DNA of 64,000 bases. Origin: CAYQEC01 sp964416425. GTDB lineage: Bacteria; Actinomycetota; Acidimicrobiia; Spongiisociales; UBA5794. Positions 26,395 through 35,665 of this stretch are shown one piece after another; the stretch's first letter is position 1, and each line of letters begins with the position of its first letter. The notes beneath the pieces were generated by a model. That model saw only the letters and a list, made by a program, of their open reading frames with translations. It was not told the origin of the DNA and ran no database searches. The stretch covers positions 1-64,000 of the forward strand of contig CAYQEC010000005.1 in NCBI GenBank assembly GCA_964416425.1. The letters are read 5' to 3'. The position numbers were made by a program, and so were the translations under genes.

Positions 26395-26434
26395 ATGTTA
26401 CTATCGTGGTTGATGATTTACTGGCATACTATCG
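26395..26434. promoter_or_regulatory. marR / MFS intergenic promoter-operator
   Basis: On the minus strand TAACAT (26395-26400) lies six bases before the MarR start. The octamer TACTATCG occurs twice in direct orientation, at 26399-26406 overlapping that box and at 26427-26434, where TACTAT could be the -10 of the exporter. The repeat is a candidate MarR binding element; it is not a clear palindrome. Confidence 0.4.
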
Positions 26435-26449
26435 ACTGGTAGAGAACCG

Positions 26450-27802
26450 GTGGGAACCTCGTTCAGGACCTTCCTCGTCGTCTGGTTCGGCCAGCTCGTC
26501 TCCAACGTCGGATCCAGCCTCACCTCGTTCGCCCTCGGATTCTGGGTGTACGGCGAGACGGGATCGGCGACCCGCCTCGCCCTCGTGATCGTGGCGGCCC
26601 GCACCCCGATGCTGCTCATCTCCCCGTTCGCCGGCGCCCTGGTCGATCGCTGGAGCCGGCGCCGGGCCATGATCGTCGCCGACGCCGGGGCGGCCCTCGG
26701 AACCCTGGCCACCGCCATCCTGCTCGCCACCGGCCGCCTCGAGATCTGGCACCTCTACCTGACCCTCGGCTTCGCCGGGGTGTTCCGCGCCTTCCAATCC
26801 CCCGCCTACACCGCCTCGGCCACCCTGCTGGTGCCGAAGCGCCACTTCGGCCGGGCCGCCGGCCTGGTACAGCTCGCCGGCAGCGTCGGACTGGTGTTGG
26901 GCCCGACCCTCGGAGCGGTGCTGCTCGTGCTCGGCGGCCTCACCACCATCTTCCTCATCGACCTCGGCACGTTCCTCTTCGCCGTTCTCACCCTGCTCCT
27001 GGTGCGCTGGCCCGAACCGGAGCGCACGATCCCGGATGAAGGCACCGGCCCCCGACCCGGCCTCTGGTCGGAGGCGAGAGAAGGCCTCCGCTTCGTCACG
27101 GCCCGACCCGGCCTGCTCGGCCTACTCACCGCCTCCTCGCTCACCAACTTCGCCATCGGGTTCCACTCCGTGCTCATCTACCCCCTGCTGCTCGGGTTCG
27201 CCACCAAGACCACCGCCGGAGCCGTCATCTCGACCGGCGCCCTCGGCATGGTGCTCGGCAGCGTCGTGATGAGCGCCTGGGGTGGGCCGCGGCGGCGGGT
27301 CGCCGGCACCCTCGGGGCGCTGGTGCTCGCCGGGGCGGGCTACGGGCTTGCCGGGCTCCGCCCCTCGGTGGCGGTCGCCGCCACCGGCCTCTTCGTGCTG
27401 CTGGTGTCCCTCCCGATCGCCGCCGGCACCGGCCAGGCGATCTGGCAGGCCAAGGTGCCGCCGGATCTCCAGGGACGGGTCTTCTCCCTCCAGGCGATGC
27501 TCGGCCTCGCCGCCACCCCCCTCGCCTACCTGCTGGCCGGTACCCTCGCCGACCGCGTGTTCGAACCGCTGCTTGCCGCCGGAGGCCCGCTGGCCGGCAC
27601 GGTGGGACGGCTCACCGGCACCGGGCCCGGGCGCGGCGTCGGGCTCCTGTTCCTCGTGCTCGGCCTGTTCACGATCGTGGTGGCGGCCCTGGCATGCCTC
27701 CACGATCGAGTCCGCCACCTCGAAATCGAGATCCCCGACGCCTTCGTCGACGAAGTCGTCGACAGCAACGCGGCACACCCGGCGGCGGCGGTCAGCCGGT
27801 GA
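26450..27802 (+). CDS. MFS transporter, putative exporter
   Basis: 450 residues, twelve predicted membrane helices, MFS_3/enterobactin-exporter-like subfamily with the loop motif LVDRWSRRRAMIVAD (variant of DRxGRR) after helix 2 and PPDLQGRVFSLQAM after helix 8. The likely role is proton-coupled efflux of a small molecule sensed by the divergent MarR protein. GTG start at 26450. The 3' end overlaps the convergent CBS gene by eleven bases. Confidence 0.85.
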   Translation: MGTSFRTFLVVWFGQLVSNVGSSLTSFALGFWVYGETGSATRLALVIVAARTPMLLISPFAGALVDRWSRRRAMIVADAGAALGTLATAILLATGRLEIWHLYLTLGFAGVFRAFQSPAYTASATLLVPKRHFGRAAGLVQLAGSVGLVLGPTLGAVLLVLGGLTTIFLIDLGTFLFAVLTLLLVRWPEPERTIPDEGTGPRPGLWSEAREGLRFVTARPGLLGLLTASSLTNFAIGFHSVLIYPLLLGFATKTTAGAVISTGALGMVLGSVVMSAWGGPRRRVAGTLGALVLAGAGYGLAGLRPSVAVAATGLFVLLVSLPIAAGTGQAIWQAKVPPDLQGRVFSLQAMLGLAATPLAYLLAGTLADRVFEPLLAAGGPLAGTVGRLTGTGPGRGVGLLFLVLGLFTIVVAALACLHDRVRHLEIEIPDAFVDEVVDSNAAHPAAAVSR

Positions 27803-28223
27803 TGTAGCTCTCGAGCTGTGCGATCAGAAACGCCTGCTCGGAGATGACGGCCTTCACGATATCGCCGATCGAGACCAGGCCCACCAGTACGTCGTCCTCC
27901 ACCACCGGCAGGTGGCGGATGTGGTGATCGGTCATCAGCGTCATGCACTCGGTCACGGTCTGGTCACGCCTCACCGTGAAGACCCGACCCGTCATGATGT
28001 CCCGCACCGGGGTGTCCCGCGATCCTCGATCGTGCAGCGATACCTTGCGGGCGTAGTCACGCTCCGACAGGATCCCGGCCAGCCGCCCCTCGTCGAGCAC
28101 CACAATCGCGCCGATGCCCTCGTCGGCCATGAGCCGCAGCGCCTCGAAGACGGTGGCGTCCGGGGCGATCGACCAGACGTCGCGCCCTTTGGCGGCCAGC
28201 AGGTGATCGACGGTCTTCTGCAT
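27792..28223 (-). CDS. CBS-domain pair protein
   Basis: 143 residues with two CBS motifs (GAIVVLDEGRLAGILSERDYARKV and HLPVVEDDVLVGLVSIGDIVKAV) and little else, the third CBS-containing protein in this window. Its sequence is close to the widespread 'inosine monophosphate dehydrogenase-like CBS' family with VHDLL near the start and a C-terminal helix. ATG at 28221 has GAGGAGGA upstream. It is divergent from hflX. Confidence 0.85.
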   Translation of the reverse strand: MQKTVDHLLAAKGRDVWSIAPDATVFEALRLMADEGIGAIVVLDEGRLAGILSERDYARKVSLHDRGSRDTPVRDIMTGRVFTVRRDQTVTECMTLMTDHHIRHLPVVEDDVLVGLVSIGDIVKAVISEQAFLIAQLESYITG

Positions 28224-28329
28224 CGCTCCTCCTCGGTCACGTCTCAACCTACCCGCCGTGACGCCACCGTGCAGAGGGGACCTGGCCACGCCGAGCCGGG
28301 CGGAGACGTTTCCCGGGGGGTCTGCTTTC

Positions 28330-29649
28330 ATGGTGGCGATGACCGACGACTCCCGTGCCGGACGGCAGCGCCGGCGCCTCACCGCCACCGTCACCGACCT
28401 CGAGGTGGTGCGGCAGCGCGCCTATCTCGTCGGGCTGGTGACCCGAAGCGCCGAGGTGCCGGAGGCGGAGGCCAGCCTCGCCGAACTGGAGCTGCTCACC
28501 GACACCGCCGGGTCGGACCCGGTGGAGGCGCAGCTGGTGCGGCGGCCCCACCCGGACCCGGCCACCTTCATCGGCCGCGGCAAGGTCGAGGAGCTGGCCT
28601 CGGAGATCAAGGCGCTCGACATCGACGTCGCCGTGTTCGACAACGAGCTGAGCCCCGCCCAGCAGCGCAACCTGCAGCACCTCTTCCAGTGCGACGTGGT
28701 CGACCGGGTCGCCCTCATCCTCGACATCTTCGCTCAGCACGCCACCAGCAAGGAGGGCATGCTCCAGGTCGAGCTCGCCCAGCACCGTTACCGGCTGCCC
28801 CGGCTGCGGGGACGGGGCGTCGAGATGTCCCGGCTCGGTGGCGGGATCGGCACCCGCGGCCCCGGCGAGACCCAGCTCGAGACCGATCGCCGGCGCATCC
28901 TCGACCGGATCCGCAAACTGGAACGCGCCATCACCGACCTCGGGAGGTCGCGGGCGACCCGCAGCAAGGCGCGGCGCCGCTCCCGCCTCCCGCTCATCGC
29001 CCTCGTCGGCTACACCAACGCCGGCAAGTCGACACTGTTCAACGCCCTCACCGGCGCCTCCGTGCTCGTCGAGAACCAGCTCTTCGCCACCCTCGACTCG
29101 ACCGTACGCCGGGTCGAGCTGCCGTCAAACATGGCAGCGTTGGTGTCCGACACGGTCGGGTTCGTGCGCCGCCTCCCCCACGAGCTGGTGGAGGCGTTCC
29201 GCTCGACGCTGGAGGAGGTCAACCAGGCCGATCTGCTGCTGCACGTCGTCGACGGGGCCGACGAGAACCCCGACCGCCAGATCGAGGCCGTCCGCCAGGT
29301 GCTGTCGGAGATCGGCGCCGCCGCCATCCCGGAGCTGATCGTCGTCAACAAGTGCGATGTCGCCGACGCCCCCGCGGTGGAGCGGCTGGTGCGGCTCCAC
29401 CCCGGGGCGGTGGCCATCTCGGCGTCGCGGGGCGACGGCCTCGAGACGCTGGCGGAGGAGGCGGCCCGCGCCCTCAGCGCCCGGGTGGTCGAGGCGGACT
29501 TCACCGTCCCCTACGACCGGGGCGACGCCCTGGCGGCGCTGCACCGGGTGGGCGAGGTCATCGACGAACGCCATCTCGACGATGCCACCGCGGTGCGGGT
29601 CCGGCTGCCGCGCGAGGAACTCCACGCCTTCGCCGATTTCCGGGACTGA
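28330..29649 (+). CDS. hflX: GTPase HflX, ribosome rescue/splitting factor
   Basis: 439 residues. The N-terminal HflX domain contains the GGIGTRGPGETQLE loop; the G domain has GYTNAGKST (G1), DTVGFVRRLPH (G3) and NKCD (G4). HflX dissociates stalled or hibernating 70S ribosomes, notably under heat or antibiotic stress. ATG at 28330 chosen; ATG at 28339 would remove three residues. Monocistronic, convergent with the MFS gene. Confidence 0.93.
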   Translation: MVAMTDDSRAGRQRRRLTATVTDLEVVRQRAYLVGLVTRSAEVPEAEASLAELELLTDTAGSDPVEAQLVRRPHPDPATFIGRGKVEELASEIKALDIDVAVFDNELSPAQQRNLQHLFQCDVVDRVALILDIFAQHATSKEGMLQVELAQHRYRLPRLRGRGVEMSRLGGGIGTRGPGETQLETDRRRILDRIRKLERAITDLGRSRATRSKARRRSRLPLIALVGYTNAGKSTLFNALTGASVLVENQLFATLDSTVRRVELPSNMAALVSDTVGFVRRLPHELVEAFRSTLEEVNQADLLLHVVDGADENPDRQIEAVRQVLSEIGAAAIPELIVVNKCDVADAPAVERLVRLHPGAVAISASRGDGLETLAEEAARALSARVVEADFTVPYDRGDALAALHRVGEVIDERHLDDATAVRVRLPREELHAFADFRD

Positions 29650-29652
29650 CCG

Positions 29653-30996
29653 CTACATCAGATCCCACAGGGTCCGGGTGGAATCCGATTCCGCCTCACC
29701 GAGCATCTCGTCGTCGGCGGTTTGCCGGCGATGGGCCACCACCGGGATGAGGACCGCCGAGACGTACACGACCTGGATGGCGAGGGCGAGGACTCCGGCG
29801 GCGGTGAGCCCGAAGACGATCGGCACCACCGGCACCACCGGGATGAGGGCCCCGAGCACCCAGGCGAACTGGAAGAACGTCTCGGAGTTAGTGAAGGCGC
29901 GGCCCCGCGACTCGACCGGCACCGTCGACTGCAGCAGGCCGTCGAAACCGAACTTGGCGGTGCCCCAGGCGAAGCCGGCGGCGCCGGCCAGCGCCGCCGC
30001 GGCGGGGAGCCCGAACACCTGGGCGGCGATGAAGGCCGCCCCCGCTTCGATGGCGAGCCCGGCCACCACCATCGGCTCCTCGGACATGTGGCGGTCGAAG
30101 ATGGGGGTGACGAAGGCGGCGACGAAGTAGCCGCCGCCGGCGGCGCCGAGCAGGGCGCCGAAGTCGAGGAACCCGGCGTCGCCGTGGAAGGCGAAGGTGA
30201 CGAGCAGCAGGAGGAACCCGTTGAGGAACCGCACCCCGGCCGTGGCAAAACGGGCCAGCCGCACCGAGCGGGGAGTGGCCACTGCCCGGCGTTCGCGGCG
30301 GGTCCGCCGGATCGCCCTCCCCACGGCGACTTTGGGGAGCTCGAAGGCACTCATCGCCGACCAGACGTAGACGGCGGCGGCGGACACCAGGGCGAACCAG
30401 GGCCATTCCATCGTCACGCTGATGACCCCGGCCGGGAGGATGGCGACGCTGGCGACGACGCCGACCCGGGCGAGCTGGGCGTTGCCGGCGATGAGGTCGC
30501 GCCGCCCTTCCAGCACCCCGGGCAGCACGCTGCTGCGGGCGATGCCGTGGAACCGGGACAGCACGAGCAGCAGGAACGCCATCGGAAACAGCGCCAGCGA
30601 CCCGACCCAGATCATCATCGCCACCGCCAGCAGCGCCCGCAGGGTGGCGCTCAGCACCAACCCGCCCCGGTAGGCGGAAGGAAACCGCTCGAAGACGCCG
30701 CCGAGGAACGGGCCGATCACCGCGAAGGGCGCCATTGTGATGAGCAGGTAGAGGGCGACGTTGGCCCGGGCCTCCGAAGACGGCACCGAGAAGAACAAGG
30801 TGCCGGCCAGCGCCATCGCCACCAGCGTGTCGCCGCCGACCGACCCGGCGTGGGATTCGGCAAGGCGCCGGAAGCCGGGCCCGCGCGAGCTGAACATGAG
30901 GCGGAGCCGCTCTGCGGCGAGGCGGGTCCCGGCCCGGGCCGATGCGCCCAGTCGAGAGCGTCCGGAGGGGCTCTCCTGGCGGTCGTGTGACGTCAC
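29653..30996 (-). CDS. MFS-type membrane transporter
   Basis: 447 residues, twelve predicted helices, weak MFS motifs (GPFLGGVFERFPSAYR after helix 2). The N-terminal 50 residues are basic and cytosolic. The substrate is unknown. GTG at 30994-30996 was chosen over longer alternatives because TAACTT lies seven bases upstream, the leaderless spacing used by other genes here, and because the extension is low-quality. The stop is three bases from the hflX stop. Confidence 0.72.
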   Translation of the reverse strand: MTSHDRQESPSGRSRLGASARAGTRLAAERLRLMFSSRGPGFRRLAESHAGSVGGDTLVAMALAGTLFFSVPSSEARANVALYLLITMAPFAVIGPFLGGVFERFPSAYRGGLVLSATLRALLAVAMMIWVGSLALFPMAFLLLVLSRFHGIARSSVLPGVLEGRRDLIAGNAQLARVGVVASVAILPAGVISVTMEWPWFALVSAAAVYVWSAMSAFELPKVAVGRAIRRTRRERRAVATPRSVRLARFATAGVRFLNGFLLLLVTFAFHGDAGFLDFGALLGAAGGGYFVAAFVTPIFDRHMSEEPMVVAGLAIEAGAAFIAAQVFGLPAAAALAGAAGFAWGTAKFGFDGLLQSTVPVESRGRAFTNSETFFQFAWVLGALIPVVPVVPIVFGLTAAGVLALAIQVVYVSAVLIPVVAHRRQTADDEMLGEAESDSTRTLWDLM

Positions 30997-31003
30997 CTTC
31001 GGC

Positions 31004-31009
31004 AAGTTA
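31004..31009 (-). promoter_or_regulatory. Leaderless -10 box, TAACTT
   Basis: TAACTT on the minus strand, seven bases before the GTG at 30996. The rest of the 237-base gap up to the HIT gene shows no gene. Confidence 0.35.
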
Positions 31010-31233
31010 GCCGGGTGGGCGGTGGTCGTGACCCCAGGGAGCCGCTTCGGTCGATGGAACCTCAGAGGCCTCCTGATCCGGCCCCCGACGCGACAGAACC
31101 CGCCGGGCCGTTGCCGTACCACGCCGACGGGTTCTGCAGGTCCGCGATCTGCCTCGCAATCCTCCCCCCTGCTATCGGCATTCGCCGTCGCGAAACTTGA
31201 GGCAACGCAGCCGATTTCTCGGCAGGGGCGGAC

Positions 31234-31656
31234 TCAGGCGACGAACTCGCCGTATCCCAGGTCGTGCAGCGCCGCCCGGATCGTCTCCGCCGCGGCGTCG
31301 AGGGCGCCCGGGTCCGGGGCGGGGTCGGCGTTCTCGAACCGGAGGTCCCGCTCCGAGTCGATCGGGACGAGATGGAGGTGGGTGTGCGGCACCTCCAGGC
31401 CGGCCACGATGACACCCACCTTCACCGGCGCGAAGCCCTGCTGCAGCGCCTGCCCGATGCGGCGGCACACCTCGGTGAGATGCGCCAGGAGGTCGGGGTC
31501 GAGGTCGATCCAGTGGTCGACCTCCTCCCGCGGCACGACGAGGGTGTGGCCGGGGGCGATCGGGTTGATGGAGAGGAAGGCGACGCACCGATCGTCCTTC
31601 CAGACGAACCGGCCCGGCAGGTCGCCGTCGATGATCATGGTGAACACCGATGCCAT
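31234..31656 (-). CDS. HIT family nucleotide hydrolase/transferase
   Basis: 140 residues. The histidine-triad motif HTHLHLVP near residue 91 is intact, preceded by INPIAPGHTLVVPRE, the usual N-terminal half-site. HIT proteins hydrolyse purine nucleoside phosphoramidates and related adducts. A TAACCT box six bases before the ATG suggests a leaderless transcript. It precedes the phoH-like gene's 3' end by 17 bases in the same orientation, so both could be read together if the upstream transcript continues. Confidence 0.88.
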   Translation of the reverse strand: MASVFTMIIDGDLPGRFVWKDDRCVAFLSINPIAPGHTLVVPREEVDHWIDLDPDLLAHLTEVCRRIGQALQQGFAPVKVGVIVAGLEVPHTHLHLVPIDSERDLRFENADPAPDPGALDAAAETIRAALHDLGYGEFVA

Positions 31657-31662
31657 GGGGCG

Positions 31663-31668
31663 AGGTTA
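31663..31668 (-). promoter_or_regulatory. Leaderless -10 box, TAACCT
   Basis: TAACCT on the minus strand with exactly six bases to the ATG of the HIT gene. It lies in the 17-base gap after the phoH-like stop, so the HIT gene probably has its own promoter. Confidence 0.5.
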
Positions 31669-31673
31669 CCGCC

Positions 31674-32987
31674 TCACAGCAGGTTGACGGCGAGTTCCGC
31701 CAGCGGGCTCCGCACCGAGCGCTCCAGGGTGATGTGCCCGAACAGGCGGTGGCCCTTCATCTTCTCGATGAGTGCCGCCAGCCCGCCGAACGGCGACACG
31801 TAGGGGTTGTCGACCTGGGTGAGGTCGCCGCAGAAGACGACCTTGGAGTCGACCCCCATGCGGGTGAGGATCACCTTGAGGGTCGGCAGCTCCAGGTTCT
31901 GCGCCTCGTCGATGATCACCAGCTCCCCGGTGATGGAACGGCCCCGCAGGTAGGTGATGGCCGCCATCTCGAGCACGTCCCGCTCCAGCAGCTCCTCGAC
32001 CGCGTCGCGGGCTTCGGTGGTGTCGGCGCCCGAGAACAGGGCGTAGAGGTTGTCGTGCACCGCCGCCATCCACGGCTCGAGCTTCTCGTCGAGGTCGCCG
32101 GGGAGGAACCCGACCTCCTGCCGGCCCACCGCCACCAGCGGGCGGTAGACCGAGACCCGGCGGTAGCGGCCCTGCTCGAGGGTCTGCTCGAGGGCGGCGG
32201 CGAGGGCGAGGAACGTCTTGCCGGTGCCGGCGGTGCCCATCATGCTCACCGCCGCGATGTCGGGGCCGAGCAGCAGGTCGAGGGCGAAGGCCTGGCGCAC
32301 GTTCTTCGATTCGATCCCGAAGGCGTGCCGGGTGCCGGGCACCCGCACCAGGGTCGGCTCCGGACCGGCGTCGGCAACCCGGGCCACCGCCGATTGCGAC
32401 CCGGGCCCGTGGAGGATGCAGAACTGGTTGACGAGCAGCTCGGGTCCCGGGAGTGTGATCTTGCCCTCGCCGTAGAGGCGGTCGATCGTGGCGGAGTCGG
32501 TGCTCATCTCGGTCACGCCGGAGTACCACTCGTCCACCTGCACCGTGTCGGCCCGGTAGTCCTCCACCTCGACACCGAGCTGGGCGCCCTTGATCCGCAG
32601 CGCGGCGTCGCGGGTGACGAGCACGGTCTCGTGCCCGCCGTCGACCAGGTTGAGGCAGGTCGAAAGGATGCGGTGATCCGGGCTCGACGGGTCGAGGACT
32701 TCGGGAAGGCGATCGGAGTGGGTGCCGTTCAGCTCGATCCGCAGCGAGCCTCCACCCTCGAACCTGCGGGGCTGGGACAACCCGCCCGGCTGGGAGGCGC
32801 CGAGCTCTTCGAGGGTGCGGATGGCAGAGCGGGCGTTGGCGCCGATCTCGTCGAGGCGGCTCTTCTGGCGGTCGAGCTCCTCGACGACGGCGAGCGGCAG
32901 CACGACGTCGTGCTCGTCGAACCGGAACACGCAGTGGGGATCGGCCAGCAAGACGCAGGTGTCGAGGACATAGGTCTTGCTGTCCAC
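31674..32987 (-). CDS. PIN-PhoH protein (RNase-helicase, PhoH2/YlaK type)
   Basis: 437 residues. N-terminal PIN nuclease domain (YVLDTCVLLADP with the first acidic residue, EELDRQK, and later D/E positions) and a C-terminal PhoH ATPase domain with Walker A GTAGTGKT, Walker B FVIIDEAQN-like (ELVIIDEAQNLE) and the TQVDNPY sensor. Characterised mycobacterial PhoH2 proteins couple RNA unwinding with cleavage. No antitoxin-like phoAT gene is evident upstream. GTG start. Confidence 0.88.
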   Translation of the reverse strand: MDSKTYVLDTCVLLADPHCVFRFDEHDVVLPLAVVEELDRQKSRLDEIGANARSAIRTLEELGASQPGGLSQPRRFEGGGSLRIELNGTHSDRLPEVLDPSSPDHRILSTCLNLVDGGHETVLVTRDAALRIKGAQLGVEVEDYRADTVQVDEWYSGVTEMSTDSATIDRLYGEGKITLPGPELLVNQFCILHGPGSQSAVARVADAGPEPTLVRVPGTRHAFGIESKNVRQAFALDLLLGPDIAAVSMMGTAGTGKTFLALAAALEQTLEQGRYRRVSVYRPLVAVGRQEVGFLPGDLDEKLEPWMAAVHDNLYALFSGADTTEARDAVEELLERDVLEMAAITYLRGRSITGELVIIDEAQNLELPTLKVILTRMGVDSKVVFCGDLTQVDNPYVSPFGGLAALIEKMKGHRLFGHITLERSVRSPLAELAVNLL

Positions 32988-33134
32988 CGGGTCGGGCTCC
33001 TCTCGACCGCTGAGCCGTCAGACTGACCTCCGAGAGCGCGAAAAGCAAGGACCCGCCGCCGCCACCGGCGGTGGTCGCTCGTCGCGTTCGGGATCCGTGC
33101 CGTAGCCTTCCCCCGTCTGCGGAAGGAGTGGGCG

Positions 33135-34142
33135 GTGCGGGTGACGGTGATCGGGGCGGGATCGTGGGGTACCGCCATGTCGTCCCTCGTCGCCGCCAAG
33201 GGGCCGGTGTCTCTCTGGGCGCGGCGCCCGGTCCTGGCCGCCGCGATCGACGAGCAGCGGCGCAACCCGGCCTACCTGCCCGAGGTTCGGCTCCCCGCGG
33301 CGGTGCACGCCACTTCCGATCTGAGCGCTGCCCTCGACGGCGCCGACGTCGTCGTCATGGCGGTTCCGTCGCACGGCTTCCGCGCCGTGCTGGAGCAGGT
33401 GGCGGGGTTCGTGGCGCCCGAGGTGCCGATCGTCAGCCTCACCAAGGGCATCGAGCAGGACACGCTGCTGCGGATGACTGAGGTCGTGGCCGCGGTGCTG
33501 CCGGGCCATTCCCCCGACCGTGTCGGGGTGCTTACCGGACCGAACCTGGCGGCCGAGGTCGCCGCCGGCCAGCCGACCGCGGCGGTGGTCGCTCTCGGCG
33601 ACGCCGCCACCGCAGCCCGGCTCCAGGAGCTCTTCATGACCCCGACGTTCCGGGTGTACACGAACGACGACGTCGTGGGCTGTGAGGCGGCGGGGGCCCT
33701 CAAGAACGTGATGGCGATCGCCGCCGGCATGGCCCACGGGCTCGGCCTCGGCGACAACACCATGGCGACGCTCATCACCCGGGCACTGGCCGAGATCACC
33801 AGGGTCGGGGTCGTTCTCGGCGGGCGGCCGCTCACGTTCTCCGGTCTGGCGGGAATGGGTGACCTCATCGCCACCTGCGTCAGCACCAAGAGCCGCAACC
33901 ACCGGGTCGGGTTCGGGCTGGGGAGCGGCCGCACCCTGGACGACGTCGTCGGCGAGATGCACATGGTCGCCGAGGGGGTGAAGTCAACCCGGGCCATCCT
34001 GGCGCTGGCACGGCGTCACGGGATCGAGATGCCGATCGCCGAACAGGTCGGCAAGGTGCTCTACGAGCAGGGCGATCCGGTCACCGCGGTCGCCACCCTG
34101 ATGGGGCGGCGTGCCCGGCGGGAGCTGCACGGCATCGACTGA
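33135..34142 (+). CDS. gpsA: Glycerol-3-phosphate dehydrogenase [NAD(P)+]
   Basis: 335 residues. Reduces dihydroxyacetone phosphate to sn-glycerol 3-phosphate for phospholipid synthesis. NAD-binding motif VIGAGSWGTAMS at the N-terminus; catalytic lysine region in ALKNVMAIAAGMAHG and the GLAGMGDLIATC motif. GTG at 33135 follows GGAAGGAG. Divergent from the PhoH gene; a TAGCCT hexamer about 30 bases upstream could be its -10. Confidence 0.93.
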   Translation: MRVTVIGAGSWGTAMSSLVAAKGPVSLWARRPVLAAAIDEQRRNPAYLPEVRLPAAVHATSDLSAALDGADVVVMAVPSHGFRAVLEQVAGFVAPEVPIVSLTKGIEQDTLLRMTEVVAAVLPGHSPDRVGVLTGPNLAAEVAAGQPTAAVVALGDAATAARLQELFMTPTFRVYTNDDVVGCEAAGALKNVMAIAAGMAHGLGLGDNTMATLITRALAEITRVGVVLGGRPLTFSGLAGMGDLIATCVSTKSRNHRVGFGLGSGRTLDDVVGEMHMVAEGVKSTRAILALARRHGIEMPIAEQVGKVLYEQGDPVTAVATLMGRRARRELHGID

Positions 34143-34166
34143 CGCTCCCGCTCCGGTGGAGGCCAT

Positions 34167-34219
34167 CGGACAGATTCGGACAGGATGGCGAGAATCCCCT
34201 CTCTGTCCGTTCCTGTCCG
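34167..34219. promoter_or_regulatory. Doubled inverted repeat CGGACAG/CTGTCCG before ada-alkA
   Basis: CGGACAG occurs at 34167-34173 and 34177-34183; its complement CTGTCCG occurs at 34203-34209 and 34213-34219. Each pair has a 10-base period, one helical turn, and the pairs face each other across 19 bases. The whole is an inverted repeat with 17-base arms matching at 14 positions. It ends 24 bases before the Ada-AlkA start. Operator is favoured; a gpsA terminator hairpin is the alternative. Confidence 0.55.
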
Positions 34220-34243
34220 ATCGGATCTGACAGACTACGGGTC

Positions 34244-35665
34244 ATGGCAGCACTGCAAGGCGTGGCGACCACCGGCATCTACTGCCGCAGCACCTGCGCC
34301 GCCCAACCTGATCCCCGCAACGTCACCCCCTACGCCACCAGTGTCGCCGCCGAAGCGGCCGGCTACCGCCCCTGCCTGCGCTGCCGGCCCGACCGGCTCC
34401 CGGAGCCGCACCTCCCCGAGGTGGCCCCGCCGGCGGTCGCCCACGCCCTCGTCCTCATCTCCGACGGCTACCTCGACTCCCACACCGAGGACGCCCTCGC
34501 CCGCGCCGTCGGCTACAGCGGGCGCCAGCTGCGCCGGCTGTTCCTGACCCACGTCGGCGCCAGCCCGGCGTTTGTGGCCCGGTCGCGGCGGGCGCACTTC
34601 GCCCGGCGCCTCCTCGACGAGACCGACCTGCCGCTCGCCGCGGTGGCGGCCGCCGCCGGCTACCGGTCGACCCGCCAGCTGCACCGGGCGGTCACCGCCA
34701 CGTTCGCCTTCCCGCCGCGTGAGCTGCGGGCGAAGCGCCGCCGGCCCGACCGGCCGATCGACGACGGCGGCCTCACGCTGCACGTCCCGTACCACGGCCC
34801 GCTCGACCGGGCCCGGCTCCGCCGCCACCTCGGGCCGCGTACGGTTCCCGGCGTCGACCACCTCGACGGCGCCGGCGGCTACCGGCGCACGTTCGAGACC
34901 TGCGGCTTCGCCGGCCTCATCGATCTCGATCTGAGCGATGCAACCTCCGACACCGACGGGATGACGCTCACCGCCCACCTGCCGACGATGGCGACGTTGA
35001 TCGACGACGTCGCCCGCTGCCGCCATCTGCTCGGGCTCGACGAGCCGGCCACCTCGGGACGGGCGCTGGCCGGCGACGATCTCCTCGGCCCCGAGCTGCA
35101 GGCCCGCCCCGGCCTGCGGGTCCCGGGGTGCTGGGACCGGTTCGAGAGCTTGATCCGCATCGTGATCGGGCAGCAGGTCTCGCTGCGGGGAGCGTCGACG
35201 CTGACGAGCCGGGTGGCGGCGGCGGCCGGGCGCCGCATCCCCGGCGCCGACGACCGCGCCAACCTGGTCTTCCCGGACCCGGCGGCCCTCGCCGCGGCCG
35301 ACCTCGCAGGGCTCGGCCTCCCTGCCCGGCGGGCCGCCACGATCCGCACCGTCGCCAACGCCGTCGCCGGGGGCTCGCTCGACCTGTTCCGGTTCGCCCC
35401 GCTCGACGACCTCGTCGCCGGGTACTGCGAGCTGCCCGGCATCGGACCGTGGACGGCCCACATGGCCGCGCTGCGTCTCCACCGCCACCCCGACGCCTTC
35501 CCCGCCGGGGACCTGGGACTCCGCAAGGGGGCGGCGCGGCTGCTCGGCCTCGCCGACCCGATGCCGGCCGTCGACCTCACCGCGCTCGCCGAGCGGTGGC
35601 GCCCCCATCGTTCGCTCGCCGCCCAGCTCCTGTGGACCATCGCCGAGGAAGGACCCCTGACATGA
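34244..35665 (+). CDS. alkA: Ada-type zinc/HTH domain fused to 3-methyladenine DNA glycosylase II
   Basis: 473 residues. Residues 10-50 form the Ada methyl-acceptor zinc domain with all four cysteines (GIYCRSTC and RPCLRC); 60-165 an AraC-type HTH; 175-280 the AlkA N-terminal domain; 300-460 the HhH-GPD glycosylase with LPGIGPWTAHM and the catalytic aspartate in AGDLGL. The protein should sense methyl phosphotriesters, activate transcription and excise alkylated bases. The zinc domain lacks a few residues usually found before GIYC. The last bases ATGA overlap ogt, so both are one operon. Confidence 0.9.
   Translation: MAALQGVATTGIYCRSTCAAQPDPRNVTPYATSVAAEAAGYRPCLRCRPDRLPEPHLPEVAPPAVAHALVLISDGYLDSHTEDALARAVGYSGRQLRRLFLTHVGASPAFVARSRRAHFARRLLDETDLPLAAVAAAAGYRSTRQLHRAVTATFAFPPRELRAKRRRPDRPIDDGGLTLHVPYHGPLDRARLRRHLGPRTVPGVDHLDGAGGYRRTFETCGFAGLIDLDLSDATSDTDGMTLTAHLPTMATLIDDVARCRHLLGLDEPATSGRALAGDDLLGPELQARPGLRVPGCWDRFESLIRIVIGQQVSLRGASTLTSRVAAAAGRRIPGADDRANLVFPDPAALAAADLAGLGLPARRAATIRTVANAVAGGSLDLFRFAPLDDLVAGYCELPGIGPWTAHMAALRLHRHPDAFPAGDLGLRKGAARLLGLADPMPAVDLTALAERWRPHRSLAAQLLWTIAEEGPLT

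Noticed and set aside
30987..30996. GTGACGTCAC palindrome as operator
   Set aside because: It is a 10-base palindrome overlapping the GTG start of the MFS gene; expected by chance at this GC and without flanking symmetry.
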